From: Desulfocapsa sp050291935
Lineage (GTDB): Bacteria; Desulfobacterota; Desulfobulbia; Desulfobulbales; Desulfocapsaceae
Reading direction: 5' to 3'
DNA: 15,119 nt
Assembly: GCA_050291935.1 (NCBI GenBank)
Contig: JBNKKR010000066.1
Location: 1-15,119, forward strand
Below the pieces are notes generated by a model that worked only from the letters and a program-made list of their open reading frames with translations, made no database searches and was not told the origin of the DNA. Positions 12,734 through 15,119 of the stretch are shown here, one piece after another; positions within the stretch are counted from its first letter, which is position 1; every line of letters begins with the position of its first letter. The translations under genes and the position numbers were made by a program.

Positions 12734-14005
12734 ATGGATCAAATTACTGTTGCACCTATGGAGAAAACGACAGGGGGAAAAAGAAGAAAAAAACTGTGGA
12801 ATATCAGCAGGGCGTACCATTGCTCCATTATCGGTATTTGTCTTTGTCGATCTGAATTACGCAGATTATCGCGCAAGAGAGTATTTACCATTGAACCAGA
12901 TTCCACCGATTACCAGATCCATTCAGCATTGGTAAGTGCAGCGGGGATAAAATCTGAAAAATCCAAAACCCTGCAACGCATATTTGAGAAAAAATTCAGA
13001 CCGGCAGTCGCCCAATTTTCCAAGGCAAGCAGCGACGAAGAACTCAAAAGATTATGGAATCAATATGTAAATGATGGCGCCATCGCAAATGCATATTGGG
13101 CAATCATGACCCACCACTCGGCAAGCCAGGAGTTTGTATTTTCGGTTTATGGGGAAGTCCATATGTTGGGACATGACTTTTTCAGAAACTTCAAAAGGGA
13201 TAAACAACTCCTTACTGAATCAAACAATCAACTTGAACTGTTGCAACAGGTCCTCGTATCGGAACGATTGCATCACCTTGAAGAAAAAAAATCCATTGAT
13301 CGGGAACGTAATACCCTTGATGCAGACCGGCAAAAAGCCCTGCTTATAGCAAAAGAAAATACAGAACTTAAAAACAGGATTGCTCAATACCAAAATGAAA
13401 GAAAAGAACAACATATGGGTACATTGAAGCAACAGGTGGAGAAGCTTCAACAGAATAATGCTGCATTAAACGACAAGCTCAACACAGTAACAGTTGAACT
13501 GCAAGAAAGTCGGGACTTGCTAGCATTGGAAACCTATTCCAGCAAAACGCTAGAAGGGCGTAACACCACACTCAACCAGGAAAAACAGGAACTCCTGCAA
13601 GAAATCGTCTCCCTGGAAACAACCCTGCTATTCAAAATGACGACAGATGCTGAATGTACAACCTGTAAAGATCAGAACACAGATCTCTGCCCCGGACCGG
13701 ATCTCTGTGGCAAAACCATTCTTTACGTTGGCGGACAACATAAGATGATTCCACGCTACAGACAATTGGTGGAAAAATATGGCGGCGCTTTTGCCCACCA
13801 TGACGGCGGCAAGGAGGCGTCCAAAGCAGTCCTTCCCAAAATGTTAACTCGCGCCGACGCTGTTGTCTGCCCAGTGGACTGTGTGAGCCATGACGCATGT
13901 AAACGTGTAAAAACAATCTGTAAACGATACCAAAAACCATTCGTTATGATGCGCAGTTCAGGACTGTCATCACTTGCAAAGGGGTTAGAAGGAATCGTTC
14001 AATAA
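12734..14005 (+). CDS. DUF2325 protein with long coiled coil
   Basis: This 423-residue protein has three parts. The N-terminal domain (about 20-152) is rich in conserved-looking His and Cys: H29-C30, C36-x-C38, H63, H127-H128, and H143-x3-H147 in VHMLGH. These could bind a metal, cluster or heme. Residues about 155-300 are a long charged coiled coil. The C-terminus (about 326-420) is DUF2325: ILYVGGQHKMIPRYRQLVEKYG, HHDGG, VVCPVDCVSHDAC (C379, C383, C389). A Cys-rich linker (C308, C311, C319, C325) precedes it. No signal peptide is seen, so it is cytosolic. TTGGAG at 12721-12726 serves the ATG. It heads a tight three-gene unit with a Cys-cluster protein and a flavodoxin. The biochemical function is unknown; a metal or redox sensing or scaffolding role is inferred. 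Confidence 0.8.
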   Translation: MDQITVAPMEKTTGGKRRKKLWNISRAYHCSIIGICLCRSELRRLSRKRVFTIEPDSTDYQIHSALVSAAGIKSEKSKTLQRIFEKKFRPAVAQFSKASSDEELKRLWNQYVNDGAIANAYWAIMTHHSASQEFVFSVYGEVHMLGHDFFRNFKRDKQLLTESNNQLELLQQVLVSERLHHLEEKKSIDRERNTLDADRQKALLIAKENTELKNRIAQYQNERKEQHMGTLKQQVEKLQQNNAALNDKLNTVTVELQESRDLLALETYSSKTLEGRNTTLNQEKQELLQEIVSLETTLLFKMTTDAECTTCKDQNTDLCPGPDLCGKTILYVGGQHKMIPRYRQLVEKYGGAFAHHDGGKEASKAVLPKMLTRADAVVCPVDCVSHDACKRVKTICKRYQKPFVMMRSSGLSSLAKGLEGIVQ

Positions 14006-14023
14006 AAGAAAAGGAGTGAAACA

Positions 14024-14404
14024 ATGAATTACCAGGCACAAGTACACAGTGAAATAACGACAGAACAACGAAACGGGAACCTGCATATAAACCTGGAAGG
14101 TATTTTTACCTCCTATACTGCAGCAAAAGCAACGTTTCTCATGCAAAAACACTACTCTGGGACAGGGAATATCTTTCTTCATACCAAAAAGGTATCGCAA
14201 GTTTCCGAAGCTGCAAAACCAGTCTTTAAAACATTGATGGACTCAGGCGATTTACCTCAGGAAAACATTTACTTTACCGGCAAAAAAGGACTTACCATCA
14301 GTAGCGATACTGGAAAAGTGATTATCTGGAAAAAGAAAAAAAATGGCCATAGTTGTTGCGGAAAATGCAAAAACTGCACATGCCACACGAAAAAAGCAGC
14401 CTAG
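14024..14404 (+). CDS. small protein with C-terminal Cys cluster (unknown function)
   Basis: This 126-residue cytosolic protein has an alpha/beta body (1-100) and a lysine-rich tail carrying a compact metal-ligand cluster: C111, C112, C115, C118, C120 and H121 with H109 before it. The body has an EGIFTSYTAAKA segment and a second half with VFKTLMDSGDLPQENIYFTG. I do not recognise the family. The tail could bind an Fe-S cluster, zinc or copper. It is 18 bases after the DUF2325 gene, with AAGGAG before its ATG, and 9 bases before the flavodoxin ATG, so the three are cotranscribed. Confidence 0.75.
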   Translation: MNYQAQVHSEITTEQRNGNLHINLEGIFTSYTAAKATFLMQKHYSGTGNIFLHTKKVSQVSEAAKPVFKTLMDSGDLPQENIYFTGKKGLTISSDTGKVIIWKKKKNGHSCCGKCKNCTCHTKKAA

Positions 14405-14413
14405 GAGGAGCGT

Positions 14414-14860
14414 ATGTCAAATACACTGATTGTCTACGGATCAACGACGGGTAACACGGAAACAGTTGCGGAGCAGATCAGCTCCATTTTGCAAAAAAAA
14501 GGAAATGGAGTAACCATAAAAAATGTTGGCGATACTGCAATTGACGAGCTTGGAAAGCACTACGATCTTATTATTTTCGGCTCTTCAACCTGGGGAGATG
14601 ACAATATAGAATTTCAAGAAGATTTTGAACCCTTTTACAAGGAATTGGACAAAGCCGAACTCAAAGATAAACGTGTCGCTCTGTTTGGTTGCGGTGACTC
14701 CAGCTACGAGCATTTTTGTGGTGCCGTTGATTTACTGGAAGAAAAGATGGAAGAACTCGGAGCAAAAATAATAGAGACCTCCCTTCGCATTGATGGAGAC
14801 CCGGATGATTCGGTGAATGATATTACTGATTGGTCCTTTGCTATTGCCGAAATGCTATAG
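14414..14860 (+). CDS. flavodoxin
   Basis: This 148-residue protein is a short-chain flavodoxin, an FMN-binding electron carrier that can replace ferredoxin when iron is scarce. The phosphate loop is GSTTGNT (9-15), the first isoalloxazine loop STWGDD (57-62) with Trp, and the second loop GCGDSSYEHFCGAVD (about 92-106) with Tyr. This is the same layout as Desulfovibrio flavodoxin of equal length. The ribosome binding site TAGGAGG overlaps the stop of the upstream gene. Its place at the end of the DUF2325 unit, just after an LbtU-type porin, fits an iron-starvation response. A terminator-like inverted repeat follows. Confidence 0.93.
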   Translation: MSNTLIVYGSTTGNTETVAEQISSILQKKGNGVTIKNVGDTAIDELGKHYDLIIFGSSTWGDDNIEFQEDFEPFYKELDKAELKDKRVALFGCGDSSYEHFCGAVDLLEEKMEELGAKIIETSLRIDGDPDDSVNDITDWSFAIAEML

Positions 14861-14910
14861 CGAAACAGTAGAACAGGACCCTATTTTCTCTCCATTAAAT
14901 CCCTAGTAAC

Positions 14911-14973
14911 AGTAGTGCCTTGCAGAGAATTCTCTTGTTTATTAAGGAAGCTGTCAACAAGGCACTACTTTTC
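14911..14973 (+). terminator. inverted repeat after the flavodoxin gene, probable terminator
   Basis: AGTAGTGCCTTG (14911-14922) pairs perfectly with CAAGGCACTACT (14958-14969), followed by TTTT at 14969-14972. The 35-base loop holds its own palindrome AGAGAATTCTCT (14924-14935). The large loop is unusual for a simple terminator; it could also be a small element remnant. Confidence 0.5.
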
Positions 14974-15062
14974 CTGGAAATTAGAACTGAAGAATGTTTT
15001 TACATTTGTCACCGCTGCTAGGAGCTTGTCCGAGAATAGCATTTTTTCTACAAATCGAGGCG

Positions 15063-15119
15063 TTTTGAAAATTTTACCACAGGCATATACCTAATATTCC
15101 GAGGATAAAATTTTCAAAA
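15063..15119. repeat. inverted repeat cut by the window end, possible MITE
   Basis: TTTTGAAAATTTTA (15063-15076) pairs perfectly with TAAAATTTTCAAAA (15106-15119) around 29 bases containing GGCATATACCTAATATTCC. The right arm runs to the last base of the window, so the structure probably continues; the bases at 15019-15062 (GCTTGTCCGAGAATAGCATT onward) may be its outer arm. Nothing coding is seen in 14861-15119. Confidence 0.45.

Overview
The window looks like a metal-homeostasis region of an anaerobic deltaproteobacterium. A sulfate-reducer-like relative in the Desulfobulbales is my best guess. It rests on gene content (a DUF4198 protein, a FeoB-associated Cys-rich membrane protein, a CCG-domain Fe-S protein, an LbtU-type porin, a DUF2325 protein and a flavodoxin) and moderate GC; there is no rRNA or other phylogenetic marker. 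No tRNA, rRNA or CRISPR array was seen.

Layout. (1) 1-2189, probable iron block: a small exported Cys protein (177-491), an exported DUF4198 protein (556-1371), a FeoB-associated-type Cys-rich membrane protein (1477-1707) and a DtxR-family repressor (1713-2189). (2) 2205-8593, zinc block: a permease plus TIGR03943/DUF1980 pair (2288-4084), a 5'-truncated AAA+ ATPase pseudogene (4205-5038), znuA-znuC-znuB (5240-7850) and a Fur-family gene that is probably zur (8159-8593). A MITE-like hairpin element (7851-8072) lies between znuB and zur, and a third copy of its terminal repeat lies just after zur. (3) 8730-10845: a leftward pair (isochorismatase-type hydrolase, then CCG-domain protein) divergent from a TetR regulator, with two perfect operator palindromes in the gap. 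(4) 10846-11308: gene-poor, with at most one short broken ORF. (5) 11456-14860, probable iron-starvation block: LbtU-type porin, DUF2325 coiled-coil protein, a small protein with a Cys cluster, and a flavodoxin. (6) 14861-15119: a terminator-like inverted repeat, then an inverted repeat at the window edge.

Regulation is the most informative part. A palindrome of form ATGCAA-N5-TTGCAT overlaps the -10 of two nearly superimposable promoters, one before the permease pair and one before znuA. This points to one Zur regulon that includes the permease pair. A second palindrome, TTAG-N6-CTAA, occurs exactly four times, every time between genes: at the window start, before the small Cys protein, before the DUF4198 gene and inside the porin promoter. 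The DtxR-family protein encoded here is the natural candidate reader. The TetR protein probably controls itself and the divergent pair through twin operators 33 bp apart.

The working picture is two interleaved metal-starvation programmes: zinc (Zur, ZnuACB, permease pair) and iron (DtxR-like regulator, exported DUF4198-type proteins, LbtU-type porin, perhaps flavodoxin replacing ferredoxin), with scars of small mobile elements around the zinc operon.
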